Assembly: GCA_963705325.1 (NCBI GenBank) | Contig: OY970069.1 | Span: 4,960,001 to 5,024,000, forward strand | Length of the DNA stretch: 64,000 bases | Direction: 5' to 3' | Source: DATARH01 sp963705325 | GTDB taxonomy: Bacteria > Pseudomonadota > Alphaproteobacteria > ATCC43930 > CGMCC-115725 | Shown here: one piece after another, positions 31,934 through 40,395 of the stretch | How positions within the stretch are numbered: position 1 is the first letter of the stretch | Layout of the letters: every line of letters begins with the position of its first letter | Notes under the pieces: model-generated | Seen by the model: only the letters and a program-made list of their open reading frames with translations | Told to the model about the DNA's origin: nothing | Databases searched by the model: none | Position numbers and translations under genes: made by a program

Positions 31934-32959
31934 ATGGCCGAGAGTGGCGCGTCGCCCGCTGCTATACCGGCCACGCCGCTGCTCGACGTCGAAGATCTGC
32001 GCACCTGGTTCTTTACCCGCGACGGCGTAGTCCGCGCCGTCGATGGCGTGTCGCTCCGGGTGATGCCGGGAGAGACCTTGGCGATCGTGGGCGAGTCGGG
32101 CTGCGGCAAGAGCGTCACCGCCTTGTCTTTACTACGGCTGGTGCCGTCACCGCCGGGACGGATCGTTTCCGGCTCGGTCCGCTTTGAGGGGCGCGACCTA
32201 CTATCGCTGAGCGACGCGGAGATGCGCGACATCCGCGGCAACCAGATCTCGATGATCTTTCAGGAACCAATGACCTCGCTAAACCCGGTGATGACGATCG
32301 GGCGGCAGATCGGCGAAATCCTGATGCTGCATCAGAAGCTCAGCCGACCGCGGGCGCGGGCCCGGGCAGTAGAAATGCTTCGCCTCGTCCACATTCCCGA
32401 GCCCGAGCGCCGGATCGAGCAATACCCGCACGAGCTTTCCGGCGGCATGCGCCAGCGCGTCATGATCGCGATGGCGCTGGCCTGTAATCCCAAGCTCCTC
32501 ATCGCGGACGAACCGACGACTGCGCTCGACGTGACGATCCAGGCCCAGATCCTCGATCTGATGCGCGAATTGAAACAGAAGATCGACGCCGCGATCATCC
32601 TCATCACCCACGATCTCGGGGTCGTCGCCGAGATGGCCGAGCGGGTCATCGTCATGTACGCCGGGCACAAGGCGGAAGAGGCGCCGGTCAGGGCACTATT
32701 TCGACGGCCTCTCCACCCCTACACCAAGGGGCTGCTCGGTTCCGTGCCCCGGCTTGGCGTCGCCTCGGCTGAGGCCCCGCCGCGCCTGGTCGAGATCCCC
32801 GGCACCGTGCCGTCGCTGAAAGACCCAATACCCGGCTGTCCCTTCGCTGCGCGCTGCTCGTTCACGACTGATATCTGCCGCCAGGAAATGCCGGTTTTGG
32901 AGGAGAAGGCGAACGACCATTTCGCCGCCTGCCACCACAGCGACAAGGTGATGGCATGA
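31934..32959 (+). CDS. Dipeptide-type ABC transporter ATP-binding protein (DppD-like)
   Basis: 341 aa from ATG 31934; a GTG at 31889 overlapping the previous stop is in frame and is an alternative start. Walker A GESGCGKS, signature LSGGMRQRVMIAMA, Walker B LLIADEPTTALD, switch His in LITHDLGVV, and the oligo_HPY C-terminal Cys-containing region (PGCPFAARCSFTTDIC). Its stop overlaps the next start (ATGA). Confidence 0.92.
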   Translation: MAESGASPAAIPATPLLDVEDLRTWFFTRDGVVRAVDGVSLRVMPGETLAIVGESGCGKSVTALSLLRLVPSPPGRIVSGSVRFEGRDLLSLSDAEMRDIRGNQISMIFQEPMTSLNPVMTIGRQIGEILMLHQKLSRPRARARAVEMLRLVHIPEPERRIEQYPHELSGGMRQRVMIAMALACNPKLLIADEPTTALDVTIQAQILDLMRELKQKIDAAIILITHDLGVVAEMAERVIVMYAGHKAEEAPVRALFRRPLHPYTKGLLGSVPRLGVASAEAPPRLVEIPGTVPSLKDPIPGCPFAARCSFTTDICRQEMPVLEEKANDHFAACHHSDKVMA

Positions 32960-33942
32960 GTGTGGCGGAAGCGTCAGCACCGCTGCTTTCGGTGAAGGGG
33001 CTCGTCAAGCACTTCCCGGTAAAGAAAGGCATACTGCGCCGAACGGTTGGCCAGGTGCATGCGATCGACGACGTGTCATTCGACATTGCTCCTGGCGAGA
33101 CGCTGGGCCTTGTCGGCGAGTCGGGTTGTGGCAAGTCGACGACCGGCAAGGCAATCCTGCGATTAATCGACGCGACCAAAGGCGAGATCAGGCTCGATGG
33201 GGAGCGGATCGACACGCTGTCACGGCGCGAGATGCGGCCTTACCGGCGGCGAATGCAGGTCGTCTTCCAGGACCCGTATTCCTCGCTCAACCCGCGCCTC
33301 AAAATCCGCGACATCATCGCCGAGCCGCTGGTCAATTACGGTGCGGGCGGAAGCCGCGCAATCGCAGAGTGGGTCGAGAACCTAGCCGGCAAGGTCGGGC
33401 TGCGCCCCGATACGCTCAATCGATACCCGCACGAATTTTCCGGCGGACAGCGCCAGCGGATTGGCATCGCCCGCGCGCTGGCGCTGCAGCCGAGCCTCAT
33501 CGTCTGCGACGAGCCGGTGTCGGCGCTCGACGTCTCGGTGCAGGCTCAGGTGATCAATCTGCTCGTCGATTTGCAGCGCGAGTTTTCCCTTGCCTACCTA
33601 TTTATCGCCCATGACATCGCGGTGGTCGAACACATCAGTCACCGCGTCGCGGTGATGTATCTCGGCAAGATCGTCGAAATCGCGGAGCGCGCGGAACTCT
33701 TCACGCGGCCGCAGCACCCCTACACGGAGGCTTTATTGTCGGCGGTGCCGCTGCCGGACCCCGACATCCCCAAGAAGCGGATCGTCTTACCAGGCGATGT
33801 GCCGAGCCCGATCGACCCGCCATCGGGTTGCCGCTTTCACACGCGTTGCCCTTATGCGTTCGACCGGTGCTCCGTGGAGGAGCCGCACCTGCGCGAAACC
33901 GCGACGAGGCATCGCGTCGCCTGCCATCTAAGAAATTGCTGA
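32956..33942 (+). CDS. Dipeptide-type ABC transporter ATP-binding protein (DppF-like)
   Basis: 328 aa. Starts with the DppF-type LVKHFPVKKGILRRTVGQVHA, Walker A GESGCGKST, signature FSGGQRQRIGIARAL, Walker B LIVCDEPVSALD, and C-terminal CRFHTRCPYAFDRC. With the preceding gene it forms the ATPase pair of the importer. Confidence 0.93.
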   Translation: MSVAEASAPLLSVKGLVKHFPVKKGILRRTVGQVHAIDDVSFDIAPGETLGLVGESGCGKSTTGKAILRLIDATKGEIRLDGERIDTLSRREMRPYRRRMQVVFQDPYSSLNPRLKIRDIIAEPLVNYGAGGSRAIAEWVENLAGKVGLRPDTLNRYPHEFSGGQRQRIGIARALALQPSLIVCDEPVSALDVSVQAQVINLLVDLQREFSLAYLFIAHDIAVVEHISHRVAVMYLGKIVEIAERAELFTRPQHPYTEALLSAVPLPDPDIPKKRIVLPGDVPSPIDPPSGCRFHTRCPYAFDRCSVEEPHLRETATRHRVACHLRNC

Positions 33943-34282
33943 TCAGATCGCGGGCCAGCCTCCCCAGACACATAAACCCATCGCGATGTTTTGGTTGCGC
34001 TTGTAACGCTTTTCCTTCGCGAATGGCCGGAATCGGCGCGTTGCGGCTGTAGCCGCGTGTCCTGGCGAATGTCTCCTTACCCGAGCGATACCGGACGCTC
34101 GGTCTCGGCAGTGGCAACTGCTCATTTTGCCCCAAAGCGGCCGCCCGGAGCATCTCCGAGATATCTTTTGCGTGTGGTATGCTACGCCGCCTCGCCTGTT
34201 ATCAGCGAGGGATCTAGGCAACCGGATCGTCGTCTTGAATGATGCCTTGACGCCCCGATCGGCGATCATTGACAACACGGCG
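33943..34282. other. Intergenic region, no gene recognised
   Basis: About 340 bp after the transporter operon. The phosphorylase frame is open back to 34127, so part of this could be coding if an upstream non-ATG start is used. No terminator was identified. Confidence 0.35.
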
Positions 34283-35107
34283 ATGGCCGCGGAACACAAC
34301 TCGCTATTCGTGCCGCCAATCCTGGCGGGTAAAGAGCTCACCGCCTCGTCGGTTTTCGAGCCGGCCAATCTGCTGCGCGAGGCCAGGCGTCAGAAATCCA
34401 TCGTCGAGGTCGATATCCCCGAAATCTGCGTACTCGACCCCGACGGCGATATCTTGCGCCTGCTGCGCCGAAAGGGCCGCACGTCACTGTCGACCGCCTG
34501 GGCCTGCTACCACACCGAGCTCTACGAGTTCGGCTATGAGCAAGAGCGTCTCGGCATTATCGGCTGCGCGGTCGGGGCGTCGTTCGCCGTGTTGCTTGCC
34601 GAGCAGCTATTCGTCTCGGGCTGCCGGTTTTTGTTAAGCGTCACCTCGGCGGGGCAGATCGTGGCTCAAGGACCGCCGCCCTATTTTGTCGTGATCGACC
34701 GAGCCCTGCGCGACGAAGGAACCAGCTACCACTACCTGCCGCCCACGGAATTTTCCGAGGCCGATCCGGCGCTGGTCGACGCGGCGATGGGGGCGCTCCG
34801 CAATTCCTCGTTAAAGGTCTATCGCGGCGCCGCGTGGACGACCGACGCGCCCTTCCGCGAGACGGCTGGGGCGATCGAACGATGCCGTGAGCGCGGCATC
34901 CTCGCGGTCGAGATGGAGGCGGCGGCGCTCTACGCGTTTGCGCGGGCGCGGCGGAAACCGGTGCTTTGCTTGGCGCATGTCACCAATCAGATGGCGGTCA
35001 GCGGCGGTGACTTCGAGAAGGGCGAGGCGGACGGCGCCTACGCCTCGCTAAACGTCATCGGCGTCGTGGCGCAGGCATGGCGCGCGCTGGAGAGCCCGCC
35101 CGGGTGA
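34283..35107 (+). CDS. Nucleoside phosphorylase family protein
   Basis: 274 aa from ATG 34283; the frame extends upstream to 34127. PNP/UDP phosphorylase fold: GIIGCAVGASFAVLLAEQLF, LLSVTSAGQI and the C-terminal GILAVEMEAAALYAFA, whose Glu-Met-Glu binds the ribose and phosphate. It would split a nucleoside, or a related glycoside, with phosphate. Its stop overlaps the next start (GTGA), linking it to a glycosyltransferase-type gene, so the real substrate may be a modified sugar nucleoside. Confidence 0.75.
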   Translation: MAAEHNSLFVPPILAGKELTASSVFEPANLLREARRQKSIVEVDIPEICVLDPDGDILRLLRRKGRTSLSTAWACYHTELYEFGYEQERLGIIGCAVGASFAVLLAEQLFVSGCRFLLSVTSAGQIVAQGPPPYFVVIDRALRDEGTSYHYLPPTEFSEADPALVDAAMGALRNSSLKVYRGAAWTTDAPFRETAGAIERCRERGILAVEMEAAALYAFARARRKPVLCLAHVTNQMAVSGGDFEKGEADGAYASLNVIGVVAQAWRALESPPG

Positions 35108-35821
35108 GCAGCGAGCGAGAAGACCGGTGCGCGATCGCGATCATGGCCAAGGCGCCGCGAGTTCGGCCATGCCAAGACCCGCCTCGTTCCGCCTTTGACG
35201 GCGGAAGACGCCGCCACGCTGAGCGCGTGTTTCATCCGCGACGCCGCCGAGAACATCGCCACGGCGGCCAAACAAGCTGCCATCGACGGCTACATCGCTT
35301 TTGCGCCGCCGGACGCCGGGGACGAATTCCTCCCTCTGCTGCCGCCGGAGACGCGGCTTCTGCCGTCGTGGCGGCCGGGGCTCGGCGCGAGCCTCTACGA
35401 CGCGGCAGCGGATTTGCTGGCCGCCGGCTATGGCTCAGTTTGCCTCGTCAACTCGGATAGCCCGACACTGCCGACATCGATCCTCGTCGCGGCAGCGCAG
35501 GCCCTTTCACCTCCTGGCGATCGGCTCATCCTGGGTCCCGCGGAGGATGGCGGCTACTACCTGATCGGGCTCAAGCAAGCGCATCGCCATCTCTTCGATG
35601 ACATCGCCTGGAGCACCCCGCAAGTGCTCGCCCAGACCGAAGCGCGCGGCGGCGATCTCGGCCTCGCCACAACCTTGCTGCCGGTCTGGTACGATGTCGA
35701 CGACATTGCCTCGTTGCGGCGGCTGTACGCACAACTGCGGCAAGCGGCCGGCAGCCCTGCCATTTACCCCGCGCGCCACAGCGCGGCGTTCCTCCCGAGG
35801 CTCTTTCGCGAACGCGCGTGA
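35104..35821 (+). pseudogene. rSAM/selenodomain-associated glycosyltransferase-type gene with frameshift
   Basis: A GTG at 35104 starts VSSEREDRCAIAIMAKAPR; the expected continuation GHAKTRLVPPLTAEDAATL is present one frame later, so one extra base lies near 35158. The rest (SVCLVNSDSPTLP, LGPAEDGGYYLIGLK, DIAWSTPQVL, WYDVDDIASL) matches the TIGR04282-type GT-A family. The frame is otherwise clean to the stop, which overlaps the next start (GTGA). A sequencing indel is as likely as a real mutation. Confidence 0.75.
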
Positions 35822-37125
35822 GCGGACGCCGCATCTGCGCGCTGATCGCCTGCGGCACGACGCTTGTCGCGCTGACCATGACGGGTCTGCTGTTTCAGCT
35901 GGAAGACAATCTCGATCGTTTCCTCATCGTCGCTGCGTTGCAATCTGCGGTCTATGCCATCGCGGTGTGGCTATGCTGGACCGGCGGCGTCTCTCGCGGC
36001 GGCGTTCTGGCGATCGCGGTGTTGGCGATCGTGATGCGGGCGCCGACCGTGGTCGCCCCGCCCTATCTATCGAACGATATCTACCGTTACGTGTGGGACG
36101 GTCAGGTCGAAGCGGCCGGGTTCAACCCGTATCTCTACGCGCCGTCCGATCCCAAATTGGAGGCGCTGCACGATCACAGCATCTACCCGCAAATTGCCAG
36201 CAAATACGCGCCCACGATCTATCCCCCGGTCGCCGAAGGGCTCTTCCTGGTTGTCACGCGCATCAGCGGCTCGGTGACGGCGATGAAACTCACCATGGTG
36301 AGCTTCGAAACGATCACCTTTGTCCTGCTTGCCTCCCTCCTGATTCTCGAGGGCCTGCCGACTTCTCGCGTCCTCATCTACGCCTGGCATCCGCTGCCGA
36401 TATGGGAGTTCGCGGGCAGCGGCCATATCGATGCGCCGCTGATCGCGTTTTGCATCGCGGCGCTCTGGGCGGCGCGGCGCCGGCGCGATGGGCTGAGCGG
36501 GCTGTTCCTGGCGGGGGCGACCCTGACCAAGCTCTATCCGGTGGTCTTGCTGCCGGCCTTGTATCGCCGCTGGGGTTGGCGGCTGCCGGTCGCCTTTGTT
36601 GTGGCGCTCATCATCGGCTATCTGCCGTTTGTTTCTGCCGGACCGCGGATCCTCGGTTTTCTGCCGGGATATGCCAGCCAAGAGGGCTTTAGTGCTCAAG
36701 GCGCAGGTTTCTACCTGCTGGACTTGCTGCACCGCCTGCCCGGATTCGCGGTTCTGGATGCGAAGGCTTATGTCTTCGCCGCCAGTGCGATTTTGGCCGT
36801 ACTTTCCGCCGTCTTCATCTTTCGCCGCAACCGCACGGGGTCACCGTACGAAATGACGGCGACGCTGGCGGCCCTGTTCATGGCCTTCGTATCGCCGCAC
36901 TACCCCTGGTATTTTGCCTGGCTGATCGTTTTTGCCTGCTTCGTGCGCTCGTTTGCGCTGCTATGGCTGACCAATGCCTGCCTTCTGCTTTACCTGCTTA
37001 CTGATTACGTCTCTCTGCGGAGCACGCAGCACCTGGTGATCCAGTCGATCGTCTATGGTCCATTTGCGGCCTTGGCGATCATCGATTTCCGGCACTATCG
37101 TCAGCGTGAGGCTTTGAGGAGCTAG
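35818..37125 (+). CDS. Polytopic glycosyltransferase (GT-C/mannosyltransferase-like)
   Basis: 435 aa with about 10-12 membrane helices. The first large loop after helix 2-3 has the acidic motif in SNDIYRYVWDGQVEAAGFNP, typical of GT-C enzymes that use polyprenyl-phosphate sugars; KLYPVVLLPALY and HYPWYFAWL further support DUF2029/GT87-like proteins. GTG start overlaps the previous stop. It probably adds a sugar to a lipid or protein on the periplasmic side, in a cluster with a GT-A enzyme and a radical SAM protein. Confidence 0.78.
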   Translation: MSGRRICALIACGTTLVALTMTGLLFQLEDNLDRFLIVAALQSAVYAIAVWLCWTGGVSRGGVLAIAVLAIVMRAPTVVAPPYLSNDIYRYVWDGQVEAAGFNPYLYAPSDPKLEALHDHSIYPQIASKYAPTIYPPVAEGLFLVVTRISGSVTAMKLTMVSFETITFVLLASLLILEGLPTSRVLIYAWHPLPIWEFAGSGHIDAPLIAFCIAALWAARRRRDGLSGLFLAGATLTKLYPVVLLPALYRRWGWRLPVAFVVALIIGYLPFVSAGPRILGFLPGYASQEGFSAQGAGFYLLDLLHRLPGFAVLDAKAYVFAASAILAVLSAVFIFRRNRTGSPYEMTATLAALFMAFVSPHYPWYFAWLIVFACFVRSFALLWLTNACLLLYLLTDYVSLRSTQHLVIQSIVYGPFAALAIIDFRHYRQREALRS

Positions 37126-37128
37126 GTC

Positions 37129-38193
37129 ATGTCGGTTGGCGTGAGCGAGCCGATGCCGCCGGACCCAAACCGCTATTTTGACCACGTTCAGGCCGAGCGA
37201 GGCCGGATCGCCGAGGGCGAACCGGTGTGCCTCTATCTCGAGACGACGAACCGCTGCAATTTGCTCTGCACGACCTGCCCACGGACATTCGAGGCGCTGG
37301 AACCGCCGGCGGACATGTCCTGGGAGCTGTTCACCAACATCGTCGACCAGTTTCCCCGCATCGCCCGCGTCGTGCTGCATGGCGTCGGCGAGCCGATGAT
37401 GGTGCGCAATCTGCCGCGCATGATCCGCTATCTGAAGGACCGAGATACCTACGTGCTGTTCAACACCAACGGCGCGCTCCTCACCCGGCGCAAGGGACAG
37501 GAGCTGATCGACAGCGGCTTGGACGAGCTCCGTGTGTCGCTCGACGCGGCCGAGCCGAAAGCGTTCAAGCTGGTGCGCGGACGCGACATGTTTGCCCGTA
37601 TTGTGCACAACATCCGTGCCTTCCGGACGCTACAGCGCGAGTTTGCGGTCGAGCGGCCCCGCGTGTCGCTATGGCTGACCGGGTTGAAGGAAACGGTTGC
37701 ACAGCTGTCCGATTTTGTCCGTCTGGCGCGCGATATCGATGTCGAGGAGGTCTACCTCCAGCGCCTCGTCTATTTCGCCGAAGGGCAAGGTCTGGCACGG
37801 CCGGAATCGGCGTTGTTCGCCGGCCGCGATGACGAAGAGGGCCGATCGGTCGGCGAGGCGGAGGCGTTGGCGCGCGAGCTGGGAATCAAGTTCAACGCAT
37901 CGGGCGCGACCGACCCTACCACGAGTCTGGCGCCGCAAGACGAAGCTAGACCCTGGTCGCTATGCCGCCGCCCATGGACGCTCATGTATTTCACCGCGCA
38001 TGGCCGCGCGATCCCCTGCTGCATCGCACCGTTTTCGCTACGCGGGTACGACAGTTTCACCCTGGGCGATGCGACGCAGCAAAGCCTGCGAGACATATGG
38101 AACGGGCCGCGTTACCAGGAGTTTCGCAGCGCCTTGCTGAGCGACGCCCCGCCGCGCGCCTGCGCGAGTTGCGGATTGCGCTGGAGCCTCTAA
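37129..38193 (+). CDS. Radical SAM protein with SPASM-type C-terminus
   Basis: 354 aa. CNLLCTTC (CxxxCxxC, from residue 39) binds the [4Fe-4S] cluster used with S-adenosylmethionine; HGVGEPMM is the GxGEP-type SAM-binding strand; FNTNGALLT follows. The C-terminus has extra cysteines (CRRP, IPCCIAPF, CASCGLRW) fitting a SPASM-like auxiliary cluster site. Context with glycosyltransferases suggests modification of a sugar, lipid or peptide; the substrate is not known. Confidence 0.85.
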   Translation: MSVGVSEPMPPDPNRYFDHVQAERGRIAEGEPVCLYLETTNRCNLLCTTCPRTFEALEPPADMSWELFTNIVDQFPRIARVVLHGVGEPMMVRNLPRMIRYLKDRDTYVLFNTNGALLTRRKGQELIDSGLDELRVSLDAAEPKAFKLVRGRDMFARIVHNIRAFRTLQREFAVERPRVSLWLTGLKETVAQLSDFVRLARDIDVEEVYLQRLVYFAEGQGLARPESALFAGRDDEEGRSVGEAEALARELGIKFNASGATDPTTSLAPQDEARPWSLCRRPWTLMYFTAHGRAIPCCIAPFSLRGYDSFTLGDATQQSLRDIWNGPRYQEFRSALLSDAPPRACASCGLRWSL

Positions 38194-38196
38194 GCG

Positions 38197-38288
38197 GTGG
38201 CGCGGCCGCGCGTTGCGCTCGTCGTCCCGACCCTTGACGAAGAGGAAGCGATTGGCGGCGTGATCGCGGCCGTGTCGCGTGAGGCGGT
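38197..38288 (+). pseudogene. Family 2 glycosyltransferase, N-terminal fragment cut by IS
   Basis: A GTG three bases after the radical SAM stop opens ARPRVALVVPTLDEEEAIGG, the typical start of a GT2 nucleotide-sugar transferase. After about 31 codons it runs into the insertion sequence at 38289. No continuation is found beyond the IS, so the rest is lost. Confidence 0.8.
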
Positions 38289-38351
38289 TGATCCACCCCC
38301 GCTGAAGTGGTCCACCCTGAGCTATGGTTTTTGCTCTCGAGGAGGACCGCG

Positions 38352-38630
38352 ATGCCGAGGAAGATCTACAAGCCGGAAGAGATTGTCGCCAAGCTGCGGC
38401 AGGTTGATGTTTTGACCTCGCAAGGCCAGGGCGTGGCCGACGCGATCCGATCGATTGGGGTGAGCGAGGTGACGTATTACCGCTGGCGCCAAGAGTTTGG
38501 CGGGTTGAAGAGCGACCAGGTGAAGCGTCTTAAGGACCTGGAGACTGAGAACACGCGGCTTCGCCGCGCGATATCGGACCTGACGCTGGACAAGCTGATC
38601 CTGCAGGAGGCGGCACGGGGAAACTTCTAA
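38352..38630 (+). CDS. IS3-family transposase OrfA
   Basis: 92 aa from ATG 38352. Helix-turn-helix domain (KIYKPEEIVAKLRQ, GVADAIRSIGVSEVTYYRW) and a leucine-zipper-like coiled coil at the C-terminus (KDLETENTRLRRAISDL). It binds the inverted repeats. A slippery GGGAAAC lies just before its stop, allowing -1 frameshifting into OrfB. Confidence 0.92.
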   Translation: MPRKIYKPEEIVAKLRQVDVLTSQGQGVADAIRSIGVSEVTYYRWRQEFGGLKSDQVKRLKDLETENTRLRRAISDLTLDKLILQEAARGNF

Positions 38631-39535
38631 GCCCCGCGCGTCGCCGCGCCTGCATCGAGCATGTCCGAGACGTACTGTCGATTTCCGAGCGCCGTGCCTG
38701 TGCGGCGCTCGGGCAGCACCGCTCGACGCAGCGCAAGATCCCGCGGGGCCGTGACGACGAAGAGCGATTGACCGCCGACATTGTCGCGTTGGCCAAGCAA
38801 TATGGCCGCTACGGCTATCGCAAGATCGCCGAGTTTCTGCGCCGCGCCGGTTGGCTGGTCAACGACAAGCGGGTTGAGCGGATTTGGCGACGCGAGGGGC
38901 TGAAGGTCCCCTCCCGGCAACCAAAGCGCGCTCGCCTGTGGCTCTCGGACGGATCGTGCATCCGGCTGCGGGCCGAGCGGGCCAACCACGTCTGGTCGTA
39001 CGACTTTGTCGAGGAGCGCACTCATGACCGACGCAAGTTCCGCATGCTCAACATCATCGACGAGTTCACCCATGAGTGCCTCGCCATCCGGATCTCCCGC
39101 CGGCTCAAATCGCTCGACGTCATCGACGTTCTCTCGGACCTGTTCATCCTGCGCGGCGTCCCCGCGCACATTCGTTCCGACAATGGCCCCGAGTTCGTCG
39201 CCCGGGCCGTGCAGGAGTGGATTACAGCGGTCGGCGCAAAGACCGCCTACATCACGCCGGGCAGTCCGTGGGAGAACGGGTTTATCGAAAGCTTCAATGC
39301 GCGCCTGCGTGACGAGCTTCTCGACGGCGAGATCTTCTACACGCTGCGCGAGGCACAGATCGTCATCGAGAGTTGGCGGCGGCATTACAACACGGTCCGA
39401 CCGCATGCTTCGATCGGCTATCGCGCTCCGGCGCCCGAGGTGTTCGTCCCAGCCCTCGCCGCATGGCCGGCTGCGCAACCCCGACCAGCTCCGCCGGCCA
39501 TGCTCAAGCTGGTGCCAAGACCGACGCTAAACTAA
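38627..39535 (+). CDS. IS3-family transposase OrfB (DDE), made by -1 frameshift
   Basis: About 302 codons open from just before the OrfA stop, in the -1 frame. Catalytic DDE residues: Asp in WSYDFVEERT, Asp in RSDNGPEFVAR and Glu in WENGFIESFNARLRDELL; RHYNTVRPHASIGY near the end is typical. There is no ATG at the junction, so the active product is most likely the OrfAB fusion. The frame is intact, so the element may be functional. Confidence 0.92.
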   Translation, partial: LSPARRRACIEHVRDVLSISERRACAALGQHRSTQRKIPRGRDDEERLTADIVALAKQYGRYGYRKIAEFLRRAGWLVNDKRVERIWRREGLKVPSRQPKRARLWLSDGSCIRLRAERANHVWSYDFVEERTHDRRKFRMLNIIDEFTHECLAIRISRRLKSLDVIDVLSDLFILRGVPAHIRSDNGPEFVARAVQEWITAVGAKTAYITPGSPWENGFIESFNARLRDELLDGEIFYTLREAQIVIESWRRHYNTVRPHASIGYRAPAPEVFVPALAAWPAAQPRPAPPAMLKLVPRPTLN

Positions 39536-39654
39536 CATTCAAACCGGACCACCAAACCGGGGCCGATCAAGCACGGTTCTTTGGATGAGACGGGTCATCG
39601 GGTCTGCTCTCGTCGCGCGATCCCGATAATCAAAAACATTGGTGGCGGCTCCGG

Positions 39655-40293
39655 CTATTTCAGTGACACATACCGGTAACGCTGCAGAAACATCCGAACG
39701 GCTTCTTCGACAATTTCCTCGTCCGGAATGGGTAGGCTTTCGCGTCCCATCATCCACGGCCAGAGGGAAAACTCGTTCAACAACCCCATGAACTGGTGAG
39801 CGGCGATGAGCGGATTGCGGCAGTCGAGGATCCTCAGACCAGCCAGATCGGCAAAAAATCGTGTGAGGCGTTCCGTTTGAGGATCCATAATGGCTGCGAA
39901 TTCCTCGGCGATCCAAGGAAACTGCCGCAAATCTGCGGCTACCATCCGCAGGAAACCCAGGTATTCGCGGCGCTTGTGCAGTTTCAATATTTGTTGCGCG
40001 ATTAGGCGGAGCACCTCCTCTATGTCGGGCTGCGTCTCGATGCCCGGAGGGAAGGCGTCCTCGAGCTGGCTCGACAAGCGGCGCAACATCTCCCGGAAAA
40101 TTTCTTCCTTGCTTGTGAACTGGTTGTAGAGGGTTCGCCGGGCCACGCCGGCTGCCTCGGCAAGCTCATCCATGCTCACCTCGCCAAAGCCACGCTCGAG
40201 GAACAAGCGGTCGGCGGCCTCGACGATCGCTTCCCGCGAGCCGTAACGAGGGGCTCGCTGCATCGTCACATTTGAGCTTTCGCGAATTTTCAT
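39655..40293 (-). CDS. TetR/AcrR-family repressor
   Basis: 212 aa from the ATG at 40293 (AAGAGG six bases upstream); a start at 40314 would lie inside the likely operator. The N-terminal helix-turn-helix is clear (AIVEAADRLFLERGFGEVSM, LAEAAGVARRTLYNQFTSKE), followed by a ligand-binding domain. It is divergent from an RND pump operon and probably represses it and itself through the palindromes between them. Confidence 0.88.
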   Translation of the reverse strand: MKIRESSNVTMQRAPRYGSREAIVEAADRLFLERGFGEVSMDELAEAAGVARRTLYNQFTSKEEIFREMLRRLSSQLEDAFPPGIETQPDIEEVLRLIAQQILKLHKRREYLGFLRMVAADLRQFPWIAEEFAAIMDPQTERLTRFFADLAGLRILDCRNPLIAAHQFMGLLNEFSLWPWMMGRESLPIPDEEIVEEAVRMFLQRYRYVSLK

Positions 40294-40305
40294 CAAAACG
40301 CCTCT

Positions 40306-40347
40306 TGCACTCATCAGTGCATATATTATATTGCATGGTGCAGTGCA
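40306..40347. promoter_or_regulatory. Putative TetR operator pair and promoter
   Basis: Inverted repeat TGCAC-TCATCA-GTGCA at 40306-40321, then an AT-rich ATATATTATATT core, then a second imperfect palindrome (TGCAT-GGTGCA-GTGCA, 40332-40347). The position between divergent tetR and pump genes fits autoregulated control. Confidence 0.65.
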
Positions 40348-40395
40348 GTTTCAAGGCGGATGAAAAATTTCCGCCGCATCGCGAAAGGCACGCCA

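Larger units (their letters stand above)
38289..39569 (+). mobile_element. IS3-family insertion sequence
   Basis: 1281 bp bounded by imperfect inverted repeats that both begin TGATC and share CCCC and GTGGTCC blocks over about 25 bp. It carries orfA and orfB in the -1 arrangement typical of IS3 (IS407-like) elements. The flanks do not show a matching 3-4 bp target duplication, which suggests rearrangement after insertion. Confidence 0.88.
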
